A stretch of DNA of 64,000 nt from Tabrizicola soli. GTDB lineage: Bacteria > Pseudomonadota > Alphaproteobacteria > Rhodobacterales > Rhodobacteraceae. A program made the position numbers and the translations under genes. Within the stretch, counting starts at the first letter, position 1; each line of letters opens with the position of its first letter. Under the pieces are notes generated by a model, which saw only the letters and a list, made by a program, of their open reading frames with translations, was not told the DNA's origin and searched no databases. The DNA is taken from positions 1-64,000 of the forward strand of contig NZ_JAEACP010000025.1 in NCBI RefSeq assembly GCF_015999335.1, in the 5' to 3' direction. Below are positions 50,543 through 61,931 of the stretch, piece after piece.

Positions 50543-51331
50543 ATGGCAAAATCCGGCAAGGCCGACGGCGGGATCCTCGAGACGATCAGGACGGTATTCT
50601 GGGCCCTGGTGATCGCGGGCGTGTTCCGCACCCTGTTCTTCCAGCCGTTCTGGATCCCGTCGGAATCGATGAAGGACACGCTGTTGATCGGCGACTTCCT
50701 CTTCGTCAACAAGATGGCCTATGGCTATTCGAAATATTCCTGCCCCTTCGCGATGTGCCCGTTCTCGGGCCGCATCCTCGCCTCCGAGCCCGAGCGGGGC
50801 GATGTGGTGGTCTTCCGCCATCCGGTCGCGGGGACCGATTACATCAAGCGGCTGATCGGCCTGCCGGGCGACAAGATCCAGATGAAGGCGGGGGTGCTGT
50901 ATATCAACGGCGTCGCCGCGCCGCAGGAGCCGGCCGGGACCTTCCAGGAGGTCTATGAGCCGCAGGGCCCGATGCGCAACATCCCGCAATGCGAGAACGG
51001 CGCGGTGGGGGCGGGCGGGACCTGCACGAAAAGCCGCTTCGTCGAGACCCTGCCCGAGGGCCAGAAGCACAACATCCTGAACATCCGCGACAATGGTCCG
51101 GGCGACGACACGCCGGTCTTCACCGTGCCCGAGGGGCATTACTTCTTCATGGGCGACAACCGCGACAATTCGACCGACAGCCGCTACGACCCCCGTGCCG
51201 GTGGGGTGGGGATGCTGCCGGCGGAATACCTGATCGGCCGGGCGGACCGGGTGATCTTCTCCTCGGCCGGGTCGCGGATGGTGTATTTCTGGACCTGGCG
51301 GTCCGACCGTTTCTTCAAGGCGATCGAGTGA
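50543..51331 (+). CDS. lepB: signal peptidase I
   Basis: This 262-residue membrane protease has an N-terminal transmembrane helix (about 15-35), the catalytic Ser in [17 protein letters not shown], catalytic Lys in [15 protein letters not shown], and the C-terminal box [14 protein letters not shown]. It removes signal peptides at the outer face of the inner membrane. The start at 50543 follows AGGCAGGG. It overlaps rnc by 4 bp (GTGA). Confidence 0.96.
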   Translation: MAKSGKADGGILETIRTVFWALVIAGVFRTLFFQPFWIPSESMKDTLLIGDFLFVNKMAYGYSKYSCPFAMCPFSGRILASEPERGDVVVFRHPVAGTDYIKRLIGLPGDKIQMKAGVLYINGVAAPQEPAGTFQEVYEPQGPMRNIPQCENGAVGAGGTCTKSRFVETLPEGQKHNILNIRDNGPGDDTPVFTVPEGHYFFMGDNRDNSTDSRYDPRAGGVGMLPAEYLIGRADRVIFSSAGSRMVYFWTWRSDRFFKAIE

Positions 51332-52017
51332 GGCTTTCGGCCGAACTCCTGGCCTTCCAGGGCCGGCTCGGACACCAGTTCCGCAAGCCGGACCTTCTGA
51401 CGCGGGCGGTCACCCATGCCTCGATCGGGACGGCGACGCGGCCGGACAACCAACGGCTGGAATTCCTGGGCGACCGGGTGCTGGGTCTGGTGATGGCCGA
51501 GGCCCTGCTGGCTGCCGATCCCGGCGCGCGCGAGGGGCAGCTCGCGCCGCGCTTCAACGCGCTGGTGCGCAAGGAGACCTGCGCCGCCGTCGCGCGCGAG
51601 ATCGGGCTGGGCGATGTGCTGAAGCTGGGCCGCTCCGAGATGCTGACCGGCGGGCGGCGGAAAGAGGCGCTTCTGGGCGATGCGATGGAGGCGGTGATCG
51701 CCTCGGTCTACCAGGATGCGGGCTTCGAGGCGGCGAGGGCGCTGGTCCTGCGGCTGTGGGGCGACCGGATCGCCCGGGTGGAGCCGGATGCCCGCGACGC
51801 CAAGACCGCGCTGCAGGAATGGGCCCAGGCAAGGGCGATGCCGCCGCCGGCCTATGAGGAGGCGGGCCGCTCGGGCCCGGATCATGCGCCGATGTTCACG
51901 GTCCGGGTCACGCTGGCAAATGGCGCCTCGGCCGAGGCGGCGGCAGGGTCGAAGCGGGTGGCGGAACAGGCCGCGGCGCGGATGCTGCTGGAGCGGATGG
52001 AAGGCGCGGGCCTTTAG
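51328..52017 (+). CDS. rnc: ribonuclease III
   Basis: This 229-residue double-strand RNA nuclease has the signature [14 protein letters not shown], the second acidic block [16 protein letters not shown], and a C-terminal dsRNA-binding domain (about 155-225; [20 protein letters not shown]). The GTG start overlaps the lepB stop. A palindromic element and about 90 bp more separate it from era. Confidence 0.95.
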   Translation: MRLSAELLAFQGRLGHQFRKPDLLTRAVTHASIGTATRPDNQRLEFLGDRVLGLVMAEALLAADPGAREGQLAPRFNALVRKETCAAVAREIGLGDVLKLGRSEMLTGGRRKEALLGDAMEAVIASVYQDAGFEAARALVLRLWGDRIARVEPDARDAKTALQEWAQARAMPPPAYEEAGRSGPDHAPMFTVRVTLANGASAEAAAGSKRVAEQAAARMLLERMEGAGL

Positions 52018-52023
52018 GCGACG

Positions 52024-52091
52024 GCTCGTCGGGCACTTCGTGCACTCCTCGCAAGGATGCCGCCGACGAGTGCACGAAGTGCTCGAGGAGG
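52024..52091. repeat. dispersed intergenic palindrome, copy 3
   Basis: The element runs from GCTCGTCG to CGAGGAGG. Both halves carry GCACTTCGTGC-type mini-palindromes, and the halves pair with each other. It lies between rnc and era. Confidence 0.7.
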
Positions 52092-52174
52092 TCTGCTTCT
52101 TTCCCGGACGGAATGTGAACTGGTCTTCCGTGCCGCTTTCGCCTATGGGTCGGACAAGGAAAGGTAGCCACCCC

Positions 52175-53086
52175 ATGACCACGCGCGCGGGCTTCGTCGC
52201 CCTGATCGGAGAGCCGAATGCCGGCAAGTCCACGCTTCTGAACCGGATGGTGGGGGCGAAGGTCTCCATCGTCACGCACAAGGTGCAGACGACGCGGACG
52301 CGGATCCGGGGCGTGTGCATGGAGGGCGAGAGCCAGATCGTCTTCGTCGATACGCCGGGCATCTTCCGGCCACGGCGGCGGCTGGATCGCAGCATGGTCA
52401 AGGCGGCCTGGGGCGGGGCCTCGGATGCCGACATCATCGTCCTTCTGATCGAGGCGCATCGCGGGTTGACCGAGGGCGCGCAGGCGATCATCGGGCGGCT
52501 GAAGGACGAGATGCCCAGGGGCAAGCCGGTGGCGCTGGCGATCAACAAGATCGACCGGGTGAAGGCCGAGACCCTGCTGGCGCTGGCCGAGGAGGCGAAC
52601 AAGGCGTTTCCCTTCGCCAGGACCTTCATGATCAGCGCCGAGCGCGGCCACGGGGTGCAGGACCTGCGGGAATGGCTGGCCGCCGAGCTGCCGGAGGGGC
52701 CCTGGTTCTATCCCGAGGACCAGATCGCCGACCTGCCGATGCGGATGATCGCGGCCGAGATGACGCGCGAGAAGCTGACGCTGCGCCTGCATGAGGAATT
52801 GCCCTACCAACTCACGGTCGAGACCGAGAAATGGGAGGACAAGCCTGACGGCACCACCCGGATCGACCAGATCGTCTATGTCGCGCGGGACGGGCACAAG
52901 GGGATCGTGCTGGGCAACCGGGGCGAGACGATCAAGGCCATCGGCCAGGCGGCGCGGGCGGAGATTTCCGAGTTCCTGGGGCGGACGGTGCACCTGTTCC
53001 TGCAGGTGAAGGTGCGGCCGAACTGGCTGGACGAGCCCGAGCGCTATTCCGAGATGGGGCTGGATTTCAAGGACGGGGATGCCTGA
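52175..53086 (+). CDS. era: GTPase Era
   Basis: Era binds the 16S rRNA 3' end and assists 30S assembly. The 303-residue protein has G1 GEPNAGKST (12-20), G3 DTPGIF, G4 NKID, G5 SAERG and a C-terminal KH domain ending LQVKVRPNWLDEPERYSEMG. ATG at 52175 follows AAGGAAAGG. Confidence 0.96.
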   Translation: MTTRAGFVALIGEPNAGKSTLLNRMVGAKVSIVTHKVQTTRTRIRGVCMEGESQIVFVDTPGIFRPRRRLDRSMVKAAWGGASDADIIVLLIEAHRGLTEGAQAIIGRLKDEMPRGKPVALAINKIDRVKAETLLALAEEANKAFPFARTFMISAERGHGVQDLREWLAAELPEGPWFYPEDQIADLPMRMIAAEMTREKLTLRLHEELPYQLTVETEKWEDKPDGTTRIDQIVYVARDGHKGIVLGNRGETIKAIGQAARAEISEFLGRTVHLFLQVKVRPNWLDEPERYSEMGLDFKDGDA

Positions 53087-53092
53087 GGGCGC

Positions 53093-53135
53093 CGAATTCC
53101 TTGAAGAATTCGGGAAAATTCCTTTGAAGGAATTT
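53093..53135. repeat. double hairpin element, copy B (era-DUF1491)
   Basis: Two hairpins: CGAATTC-CTTGAA-GAATTCG (53093-53112) and AAATTCCTT-TG-AAGGAATTT (53116-53135), preceded by AGGGCGCC. It has the same plan as the element at 50019 but the stem bases differ on both sides. Confidence 0.75.
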
Positions 53136-53212
53136 GGTCCGGTCCTGCACCCTTGGCGTGGATTGTCATGGCGGGGCCTCCGGCGGGAGTATTTTTGCCA
53201 AGAGGAAGCTGC

Positions 53213-53548
53213 ATGACGGCGCGGCTGGCGGCGGGGCTCTGGGTCTCGGCCTACCTCACGCGGCTGCGGCTGGCGGATATCCCGGCCTATGTCACCGCGA
53301 AGGGCGATGCAGAAGCGGGGGCGGTGGTGGTGAAGGTGGCGCTGCTGGACGGGACGGCGCGGGCCTTCGAGCGCCGGTCGGACATCCTGAGCGGGGCACG
53401 GGCCTGGATCCTGCTGGCCGAGGGCGAGGAGCGGGAGGTGGACGCGCTGCTGGCGCGGACGCGGGCGCGGGACCCCGACCTCTGGGTGATCGAGCTGGAG
53501 GACCGGCAGGGGCGGACGCTCCTGGATCAGGACGGGTTGTCGGATTGA
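53213..53548 (+). CDS. DUF1491 family protein
   Basis: This 111-residue protein matches DUF1491: ARLAAGLWVSAYLTRLRLAD at the start, VVVKVALLDGTARAFER in the middle and RDPDLWVIELEDRQGRTLL at the end. ATG at 53213 follows AGAGGAAG. It is commonly found next to recO or era in this family of bacteria. Function unknown. Confidence 0.85.
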   Translation: MTARLAAGLWVSAYLTRLRLADIPAYVTAKGDAEAGAVVVKVALLDGTARAFERRSDILSGARAWILLAEGEEREVDALLARTRARDPDLWVIELEDRQGRTLLDQDGLSD

Positions 53549-53584
53549 GTTGCGCCCCCGGCGGCGGCGCGGGATAGTCCCGGC

Positions 53585-54304
53585 ATGGACTGGCGCGACC
53601 AAGGGATCCTTCTGTCGATGCGGCCGCATGGCGAGACTTCGGCCATCATCGAGGTGCTGACGGCGGCGCATGGGCGGCATATGGGCGTGGTGCGGGGCGG
53701 GGCTTCGCGCCGGATGGCGGCGGCGTTGCAGCCGGGATCCGGGCTCATGCTGGACTGGCGGGCGCGACTGCAGGACCAGCTGGGGGCCTTTACCGTCGAG
53801 CCGTTGCAGAGCCGGGCGCATCTTCTGGGCGACCGGCTGGCGCTGGCGGGGCTCTTGTCCGTCTGCGCGCTCTTGCATGCCGCCCTGCCGGAGCGCGAGC
53901 CGCATCCACGTCTCTGGACCGCGACGCGGGGGCTCCTGGACCTTCTGGGGGGCGAGGGGTGGACCTCGGCCTATCTGCGCTGGGAGCTGCTGCTGCTGGA
54001 CGAACTGGGCTTCGGTCTGGACCTGGGCGCTTGCGCGGTGACGGGGGCGACGGAGGGCCTGGCCTATGTCAGCCCGCGGACCGGCCGCGCGGTCACGAGG
54101 GCCGGGGCGGGGGATTGGGCGGACCGGCTCCTTCCCTTGCCCGAGGGGCTGGCGGGCGAGGCCGCCTTGCCGCCCGGGGCGGTGGCGCAGGGGCTGCGGC
54201 TGACCGGGCATTTCCTGGACCGGGGGTTGCGGCCCGTGCTGGGCGACCGGCTCTTGCCCGAGGCGCGGGCGAGGCTGCTGGACCTTCTGGCGCGACCGGC
54301 GTGA
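53585..54304 (+). CDS. recO: DNA repair protein RecO
   Basis: RecO loads RecA on SSB-coated DNA with RecR. The 239-residue protein has an N-terminal OB fold ([34 protein letters not shown]) and the helical C-terminal domain ([20 protein letters not shown]). Start ATG at 53585. It lies in the usual block after era. Confidence 0.93.
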   Translation: MDWRDQGILLSMRPHGETSAIIEVLTAAHGRHMGVVRGGASRRMAAALQPGSGLMLDWRARLQDQLGAFTVEPLQSRAHLLGDRLALAGLLSVCALLHAALPEREPHPRLWTATRGLLDLLGGEGWTSAYLRWELLLLDELGFGLDLGACAVTGATEGLAYVSPRTGRAVTRAGAGDWADRLLPLPEGLAGEAALPPGAVAQGLRLTGHFLDRGLRPVLGDRLLPEARARLLDLLARPA

Positions 54305-54366
54305 TGCGACACCGGATGTCGCGGGCGTGACAGACGGAACCCGGCTTCCGCCGTCGAACTCGCCGC

Positions 54367-55629
54367 ATGGCCAACCGTTACCTGCCCCTGGCGCTGAAGC
54401 ATTCCCCCACCCCCCGGATCGAGCATTTCGCGCTTCTGGCCGGGCTGGACGCGACGATCCGCGGGACGCTGGTCTCGACCATGCCGCTGGTGGTCTACGA
54501 CGCGCTGGGAGATGCGCAATCGACCTCGGTCGCGTTCTTCATCGCGGGGATCGTGGCGCTGGTCTGGGGGCTGATGGTGCCCTGGGCCACCCGCAGGATC
54601 CCGCGGCGCTGGGCCTATAGCGCGGGCGTGGCGCTGTATCTTGTCGGCAACGGGCTTGGCGCGATCGGGACGGTCTGGTCGGTGCCGCTGGCGCTGATCT
54701 GCAACGCCATGGCGACGGTGACGATCTTCGTCTGCCTGAACGCCTATGTCCTGGATTATGTCGACCGCGCGAACCTGGGCCGGAGCCAGTCGGTGCAGAT
54801 GGCCTATGCGGCGGGGGCCTGGACGATCGGGCCGATGGCGGGGGTCTGGCTGTACCACCAGTGGCATGCGCTGCCCTTCCTCGTGGCCGGGGGCTTCTCG
54901 CTGCTGCAGATGACCTGTTTCTGGATCCTGCGGCTGGGCAATGGCAAGCAGATCGCCCGCGCCAAGCGGCCGACGGTCAATCCGCTGGGCTATCTGGGGC
55001 GCTTCTTCAGCCAGCCGCGCCTGATCGCGGGCTGGACCTTCGCGGTGATGCGCAGCTGCGGCTGGTGGGTCTATGTCGTCTACCTGCCGATCTTCTGCAT
55101 CGAGGCCGGTCTGGGCGACAAGGTGGGCGGCATCGCGCTGTCGGTGTCCAACGCGCTGCTCTTCGCCGCGCCCGCGCTGAACCGGCTGGCGCGGAGGCTT
55201 TCGGTCCGCCGCTCGGTCCGGCTGGCCTTCGGGCTCTGCGGGCTGCTGTTCCTGGCGGCCGGCCTGGTCTCGGCATTGCCCTGGGCCACGGTGGCGCTGG
55301 TCATGCTGGCCTCGGGCTTCCTGGTGATGCTGGATGCGGTGGGCGGGCTGCCCTTCCTGATGTCGGTCAAGCCCTCCGAGCGGACCGAGATGTCGGCGGT
55401 CTATTCCAGCTTCCGCGATGTCTCGGGCATCCTGACGCCGGGGGCCGCCTGGCTGGTGCTGTGGGTGGCGCCGCTGCCGGGGATCTTCGTTGCGGCGGCG
55501 GTGGGGCTGCTGTCCTCCTGGGCAATTGCGGGGCGGTTGCATCCCCGGCTGGGCGTAGCGCGCCCATCGCGCGGCGGGGAGCAGGTCTCCGCCCCGGGGG
55601 CCGTCACTCCAGCAGGCGCCGGGCGATGA
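54367..55629 (+). CDS. MFS transporter
   Basis: This 420-residue protein has about 12 transmembrane helices, with a MFS-like basic loop between helices 2 and 3 (WATRRIPRRWAYSAG) and a longer central loop. ATG at 54367. Its last 26 bp overlap the end of the convergent acyl-CoA dehydrogenase gene. Substrate not predictable. Confidence 0.85.
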   Translation: MANRYLPLALKHSPTPRIEHFALLAGLDATIRGTLVSTMPLVVYDALGDAQSTSVAFFIAGIVALVWGLMVPWATRRIPRRWAYSAGVALYLVGNGLGAIGTVWSVPLALICNAMATVTIFVCLNAYVLDYVDRANLGRSQSVQMAYAAGAWTIGPMAGVWLYHQWHALPFLVAGGFSLLQMTCFWILRLGNGKQIARAKRPTVNPLGYLGRFFSQPRLIAGWTFAVMRSCGWWVYVVYLPIFCIEAGLGDKVGGIALSVSNALLFAAPALNRLARRLSVRRSVRLAFGLCGLLFLAAGLVSALPWATVALVMLASGFLVMLDAVGGLPFLMSVKPSERTEMSAVYSSFRDVSGILTPGAAWLVLWVAPLPGIFVAAAVGLLSSWAIAGRLHPRLGVARPSRGGEQVSAPGAVTPAGAGR

Positions 55630-57268
55630 CCTGGGCCTGGATCTCGGCCGCGCCCTCGAAGATGTTCAGGATGCGGGCGTCGCAGAGGATGCGGCTGATC
55701 CGGTATTCCAGCGCGAAGCCGTTGCCGCCGTGGATCTGCAGCGCATTGTCGGCCGCCGCCCAGGCGACGCGGGCGCCGAGGAGCTTGGCCATCCCGGCCT
55801 CGAGGTCGCAGCGCTTGTCGTGGTCCTTCTGCCAGGCGGAGAAATAGGTGAGCTGGCGGGCGACCATGATCTCGACCGCCATCATCGCCAGCTTGCCCGA
55901 GACGCGCGGGAATTCGATCAGCGACTTGCCGAACTGCTTGCGGTCCTCGGCATATTGCATGCCGGTTTCCAGCGCCGACTGCGCCACGCCGATCGCGCGG
56001 GCGGCGGTCTGGATGCGGGCGCTCTCGAAGGTCTGCATCAGCTGCTTGAAGCCCTGGCCCTCGATGCCGCCCAGGATGTTCTCGCCCTTCACGCGGAAAT
56101 CGTCGAAGTTGACGGTGTATTCCTTCATCCCGCGGTAGCCCAGGACCTCGATCTCGCCGCCGGAGAGGCCGGGATCGACGAAGGGCGTCTCATCCGTGCC
56201 GGGGGTCTTCTCGGCCAGGAACATCGAAAGGCCGCGATAGTCGGAGGTGCCCTCGACGCTTCGGGCGAGCACCGTCATCACATGCGTCCGCGCGGCATGG
56301 GTGATCCAGGTCTTGTTGCCGGTGATCACCCAGTCCTCGCCGTCCTTTCGCGCCCGGGTGCGCAGAGAGCCCAGGTCCGAGCCGGTGTTGGGCTCGGTGA
56401 AGACGGCGGTGGGCAGGATCGCGCCCGAGGCGAGGCCGGGCAGCCATTTCGCCTTCTGCTCGTCGGTGCCGCCACAGAGGATCAACTCGGCCGCGATCTC
56501 GCTGCGGGTGCCGAGGGAGCCGACCCCGATATAGCCGCGGCTGAGTTCCTCGGAGACGACGACCATGCTGGCCTTGGAGAGACCGAAGCCGCCGTGGGAC
56601 TCGGGGATGGTCAGGCCGAACACGCCCATCTCGGCCAGTTCGGTGATCACCTCCATCGGGATCAGCTCGTCCTTGAGGTGCCAGTCATGCGCGCGGGGGA
56701 TGACCTTCTCGTCGGCATAGCGGCGGAACTGGTCGCGGATCATTTCCAGCTCTTCGTCGAGGCCCGTGCCGCCGAAGGTCGCGCGGCCGTGGTTGTCGCG
56801 CATGAGCGTCACGAGGGCGGCCCGCGCCGCGGGCGTGCTGCCGGAAGCCATCAGCCGGGCCGCAGCCTCGCCGGGGGTCCAGACAAGGCCCAGGTCGGAG
56901 AGGCGGGCAAGCTCGCCCTGGCTCATCGGGATGCCGCCGGCGATCTGACTGAGGTATTCGCCGAAGCCGATCTGCAGGATCAGCGCCTCCATCCCGCCGA
57001 ACCGGCCAGCCTCGTCCAGCCGGCCGGCCCAGGCCGACAACTGCCGCAGCGATTCGACATAGGTCGCCAGCCAGGCCAGCGCATGGGCCTGGAACTGCCG
57101 TTCCTCCAGCGCCGTGGCCGAGACCTTGCCGCCGACCGTGACCCCGGCCTTCAGCCCGTCGCGGGCCTGGGTGAACAGGGTCTCGACCTCGGGCAGGGCG
57201 GCGCTTGCCAGGGCGCGGAGATCGGAGAGGATCGGGGTCTGGGTCATGGCCTGTCCATCATGCGGCAT
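55604..57268 (-). CDS. mcd: acyl-CoA dehydrogenase, probably (2S)-methylsuccinyl-CoA dehydrogenase
   Basis: This 554-residue acyl-CoA dehydrogenase has an N-terminal extension of about 150 residues before the normal fold, the layout known for Mcd of the ethylmalonyl-CoA pathway. Core motifs are SRGYIGVGSLGTRSEIAAEL, AVFTEPNTGSDLGSL, ITGNKTWITHAAR and the C-terminal IHGGNGFALEYRISRILCDA. Mcd oxidises methylsuccinyl-CoA to mesaconyl-CoA. ATG at 57268 is preferred because GGAG lies 7 nt upstream; the frame is open further. The specific assignment rests on the extension and overall look, so a related branched acyl-CoA dehydrogenase is possible. Confidence 0.75.
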   Translation of the reverse strand: MPHDGQAMTQTPILSDLRALASAALPEVETLFTQARDGLKAGVTVGGKVSATALEERQFQAHALAWLATYVESLRQLSAWAGRLDEAGRFGGMEALILQIGFGEYLSQIAGGIPMSQGELARLSDLGLVWTPGEAAARLMASGSTPAARAALVTLMRDNHGRATFGGTGLDEELEMIRDQFRRYADEKVIPRAHDWHLKDELIPMEVITELAEMGVFGLTIPESHGGFGLSKASMVVVSEELSRGYIGVGSLGTRSEIAAELILCGGTDEQKAKWLPGLASGAILPTAVFTEPNTGSDLGSLRTRARKDGEDWVITGNKTWITHAARTHVMTVLARSVEGTSDYRGLSMFLAEKTPGTDETPFVDPGLSGGEIEVLGYRGMKEYTVNFDDFRVKGENILGGIEGQGFKQLMQTFESARIQTAARAIGVAQSALETGMQYAEDRKQFGKSLIEFPRVSGKLAMMAVEIMVARQLTYFSAWQKDHDKRCDLEAGMAKLLGARVAWAAADNALQIHGGNGFALEYRISRILCDARILNIFEGAAEIQAQVIARRLLE

Positions 57269-57486
57269 CGGAAAGCTCCACGGATTCTGCGCTTGCGAAG
57301 AGGTAGGGCCTTTGCGGCGGCAGCGCAACAAGATTTCGCGGATGCGGCGTGACGCGAATGAATGTGTCGCGATGGAAGTCGGGCCTTTCGCCGGATCCCG
57401 GACCCATGGGGGCGAATCCCCGGTCGCCGGCCTCTCGGTCGCGCCAGGCGTATCGGCGCTGGATGCGCTGATCAGGGCAGGGGAAT
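57269..57486. other. intergenic region between pckA and the acyl-CoA dehydrogenase
   Basis: Only short open frames occur here, and none has a convincing ribosome site. It presumably holds the promoter of the dehydrogenase gene. The palindromic repeat at 57487 fills the rest of the gap up to the pckA stop. Confidence 0.4.
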
Positions 57487-57558
57487 GCTCGTCGATGCAC
57501 TTCGTGCACTCCTCGCCGGCGTCAGGCCGACGAGGAGACGCAGTCGAACGAGGAGGGG
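57487..57558. repeat. dispersed intergenic palindrome, copy 4
   Basis: It runs from GCTCGTCGATGCACTTCGTG to CGAACGAGGAGGGG, directly abutting the pckA stop codon. It is nearly the reverse complement of copy 2 at 35453 and has the same first half as copy 3. Confidence 0.7.
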
Positions 57559-59169
<1,611 letters not shown>

Positions 59170-59517
59170 CCTGCTAGCTCCGAGGGGCCGCGGCGTAATT
59201 GCGGCGGCGGTTCGTTCAACGGCATCCGGGCCTGGGGGATGCCTCGGACAAGCCATGGTGGGGCCTGTCCGTAACGGCGCTATACCATGATGGTTCCTTT
59301 GTAGAACAGCACGTTTTCAACGCGTTAGCGCAATCATTCCGGGGTTAGCGCCACCAACCCGGAAAGCTTTCCGGCGGCGCGGGGGATGGCGGCGAATTTG
59401 TCACCCTTGCGCGGTCTTGTGCGCGGCTGATTCGCTTTCCTGTTGATTATCCGACCCGCCGCCCCAACAATCCGACGAAAATACATAAGGCAGCAGCAGT
59501 TACCGGGAGGTTCGAAG
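59170..59517. promoter_or_regulatory. divergent pckA/chvI control region
   Basis: This 348-bp region between divergent genes contains a perfect 16-bp palindrome CCGGAAAGCTTTCCGG at 59359-59374 and an ACCAT-G-ATGGT palindrome at 59284-59294. No promoter boxes can be fixed with confidence. No coding frame is convincing here. Confidence 0.5.
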
Positions 59518-60219
59518 ATGTCGCGCATCGCCCTCGTGGACGACGACAGGAACATTCTCACGTCGGTCGCCATGACCCTTGAGGCCGAAGGCTTCGAGGT
59601 CGAGACCTATAACGACGGCCAGTCGGCACTGGAGGCATTCAACCGCCGCATGCCGGACATGGCGGTTCTGGATATCAAGATGCCCCGGATGGACGGCATG
59701 GACCTGCTGCAGCGGATGCGGCAGAAGACCTCGATCCCGGTGATCTTCCTGACGTCGAAAGACGACGAGATCGACGAGGTCCTGGGCCTGCGGATGGGCG
59801 CGGACGACTACGTCAAGAAGCCCTTCAGCCAGCGCCTGCTGGTGGAACGGATCCGCGCGCTTCTGCGCCGGCAAGAGGCGATCAGCACCGGCGAGGCGGC
59901 GGCCACCGAGGAAACCCGGATGATGGAGCGCGGGGCGCTGCGGATGGATCCCTTGCGCCATTCGGTGACCTGGAAGGGGCGCGAGGTGTCGCTGACCGTG
60001 ACCGAGTTCCTGCTGTTGCAGGCGCTGGCGCAGCGGCCGGGCTTCGTGAAAAGCCGCGACCAGCTGATGGACGTGGCCTATGACGATCAGGTCTATGTCG
60101 ACGACCGCACCATCGACAGCCATATCAAGCGCCTGCGCAAGAAGATGCGCTCGGTGGACGACACCTTCACCGCGATCGAGACGCTTTACGGCATCGGCTA
60201 CCGCTACAACGAAGAGTGA
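59518..60219 (+). CDS. chvI: response regulator ChvI
   Basis: This 233-residue OmpR/PhoB-type regulator has the phospho-acceptor Asp52 in [13 protein letters not shown], Lys in [11 protein letters not shown], and a C-terminal winged helix ([36 protein letters not shown]). ATG at 59518 follows GGGAGG. It is cotranscribed with chvG (4-bp overlap) and the PTS genes downstream. It responds to acid or envelope signals in relatives. Confidence 0.95.
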   Translation: MSRIALVDDDRNILTSVAMTLEAEGFEVETYNDGQSALEAFNRRMPDMAVLDIKMPRMDGMDLLQRMRQKTSIPVIFLTSKDDEIDEVLGLRMGADDYVKKPFSQRLLVERIRALLRRQEAISTGEAAATEETRMMERGALRMDPLRHSVTWKGREVSLTVTEFLLLQALAQRPGFVKSRDQLMDVAYDDQVYVDDRTIDSHIKRLRKKMRSVDDTFTAIETLYGIGYRYNEE

Positions 60220-61931
60220 CGCGGACAGCGCCCATGACCTCGGCCCAAAGGATCGCCAGTACTGAGGTTTACCGACCGAAACGCTCGGGCGATGTACTCT
60301 TGGGCGAGGACTGGGTCTCGCCCGACGCCACGGTCGAGAGGCTGAAGGAAGGGCGCAACGGGCGCAGCATCGTGGCGCTGAACCGCTCGCCGCTGGCGCG
60401 CAAGATCGTTGTCTTCAACCTGATGGCGCTGGTCATGCTGGTGATCGGCGTCCTGTTCATGAACCCGTTCCGCGACAGCCTGGCCTTGCAGCGCCAGCAG
60501 GGCATGACCCGCCAGGCCGAGCTGATCGCCAAGGTCTACGAGAGCCAGCTGCGCCCCGGCAGCACCGGCTTCGACTTCCGGATGGCTCTGGAGGAGATCA
60601 AGGTCGACCCGGTGGTCGAGATCTTTGTCTTCGATCCGACCGGGCGGCTTCTGGCCTCGAAGGTGGGGCAGGGAACCGAGACGCTGGTCGTCGATCCGGC
60701 AAAGCCCACGATCCTGACCGATTTCCTGGAGGGCGTCTGGAACGCCGTCACCCTGGTCCTGCGTCAGGGCAGCAGCATCCGCACCGAGACCATCGATGCG
60801 GTGCACAAGGCCGAAGGTGCGGTCAGGGGCGCGCTGAAAGGCGACAGCGTCAGCCACATCACCCGCGACAGCGAGGGCAGCCTGTTCTTCTCGGTCGCGA
60901 CGCCGATCCGGGTGGGCGGCGATGTGGTGGGGGCGGTGGCGCTGACCTCGAACTCGGTCGAGATCGACCGGCTGGTGCGCTATGAGCGCGAGCAGATCCT
61001 GCAGGTGTTCCTGATCGCGCTCGTGGTCTCGATCGGGCTGAGCCTGATGCTGGCTTCGACCATCTCGAACCCGCTTTCCGACCTTGCCGCGGCGGCCGAA
61101 CTGGGGCGCGACCGCGACACCCGCCGGGTGGCGCCGTCCCGGGTGCGGATCCCCGACCTTGCGGCGCGGCCGGACGAGATCGGGCGGCTTTCGGTCGCCA
61201 TGCGGGGCATGGTCTCGGCGCTGTATGACCGGATCGACGCCAACGAGCAGTTCGCGGCCGACGTGGCGCATGAGATCAAGAACCCGCTGGCCAGCCTGCG
61301 CTCGGCCGTGGGTTCGCTGCGCTTTGTCAGGAAAGAGGAGCAGCGGGAAAAGCTCCTGGACGTGATCGAGCATGACGTCCGCCGCCTGGACCGGCTGGTC
61401 AGCGACATCTCCAACGCCTCGCGGCTGGACAGCGAGCTGGTGAAGGAGGAGGAGGAGGAGTTCAACCTGCTGAAAACCCTCTCGAACCTTTGCCAGTATC
61501 TAAGCCAGCAGGCGGGCGAGAAGGGGGTGGATTTCATCATCGACCTGCCCGCCGACCCGATTGCGATCCACGGGCTCGAGGCGCGGCTGGCGCAGGTCTT
61601 CGTGAATCTCGTCACCAACGCCATTTCCTTCTGCGACGACGGCGACGCTGTCCGCGTCTGGGCGCGACGGCGCGAGAACCGGGTGCTGGTCGTGGTCGAG
61701 GATACCGGCCCCGGCATCCCGGAACAGGCCCTGACCAAAGTGTTCAAGCGGTTCTACTCGGAACGCCCGCAGGCCGAGTTCGGCAAACATTCGGGTCTTG
61801 GCCTTGCGATCTCGAAACAGATCGTCGAGGCGCATGGCGGGGTGATCTGGGCCGAGAACATCCGCCCCACCGCCGCCGATCCGGCCTCGGAGCCGCTGGG
61901 CGCGCGGTTTGTCGTCGGCCTGCCGGTGTGA
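60216..61931 (+). CDS. chvG: sensor histidine kinase ChvG
   Basis: This 571-residue membrane kinase has a first transmembrane helix near 65-85, a periplasmic sensor domain, a second helix near 265-285, HAMP domain, HisKA domain with phospho-His in [16 protein letters not shown], and ATPase domain ([40 protein letters not shown]). The GTG at 60216 overlaps the chvI stop (GTGA); an ATG six codons later is possible. It phosphorylates ChvI. Confidence 0.95.
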   Translation: MTRTAPMTSAQRIASTEVYRPKRSGDVLLGEDWVSPDATVERLKEGRNGRSIVALNRSPLARKIVVFNLMALVMLVIGVLFMNPFRDSLALQRQQGMTRQAELIAKVYESQLRPGSTGFDFRMALEEIKVDPVVEIFVFDPTGRLLASKVGQGTETLVVDPAKPTILTDFLEGVWNAVTLVLRQGSSIRTETIDAVHKAEGAVRGALKGDSVSHITRDSEGSLFFSVATPIRVGGDVVGAVALTSNSVEIDRLVRYEREQILQVFLIALVVSIGLSLMLASTISNPLSDLAAAAELGRDRDTRRVAPSRVRIPDLAARPDEIGRLSVAMRGMVSALYDRIDANEQFAADVAHEIKNPLASLRSAVGSLRFVRKEEQREKLLDVIEHDVRRLDRLVSDISNASRLDSELVKEEEEEFNLLKTLSNLCQYLSQQAGEKGVDFIIDLPADPIAIHGLEARLAQVFVNLVTNAISFCDDGDAVRVWARRRENRVLVVVEDTGPGIPEQALTKVFKRFYSERPQAEFGKHSGLGLAISKQIVEAHGGVIWAENIRPTAADPASEPLGARFVVGLPV

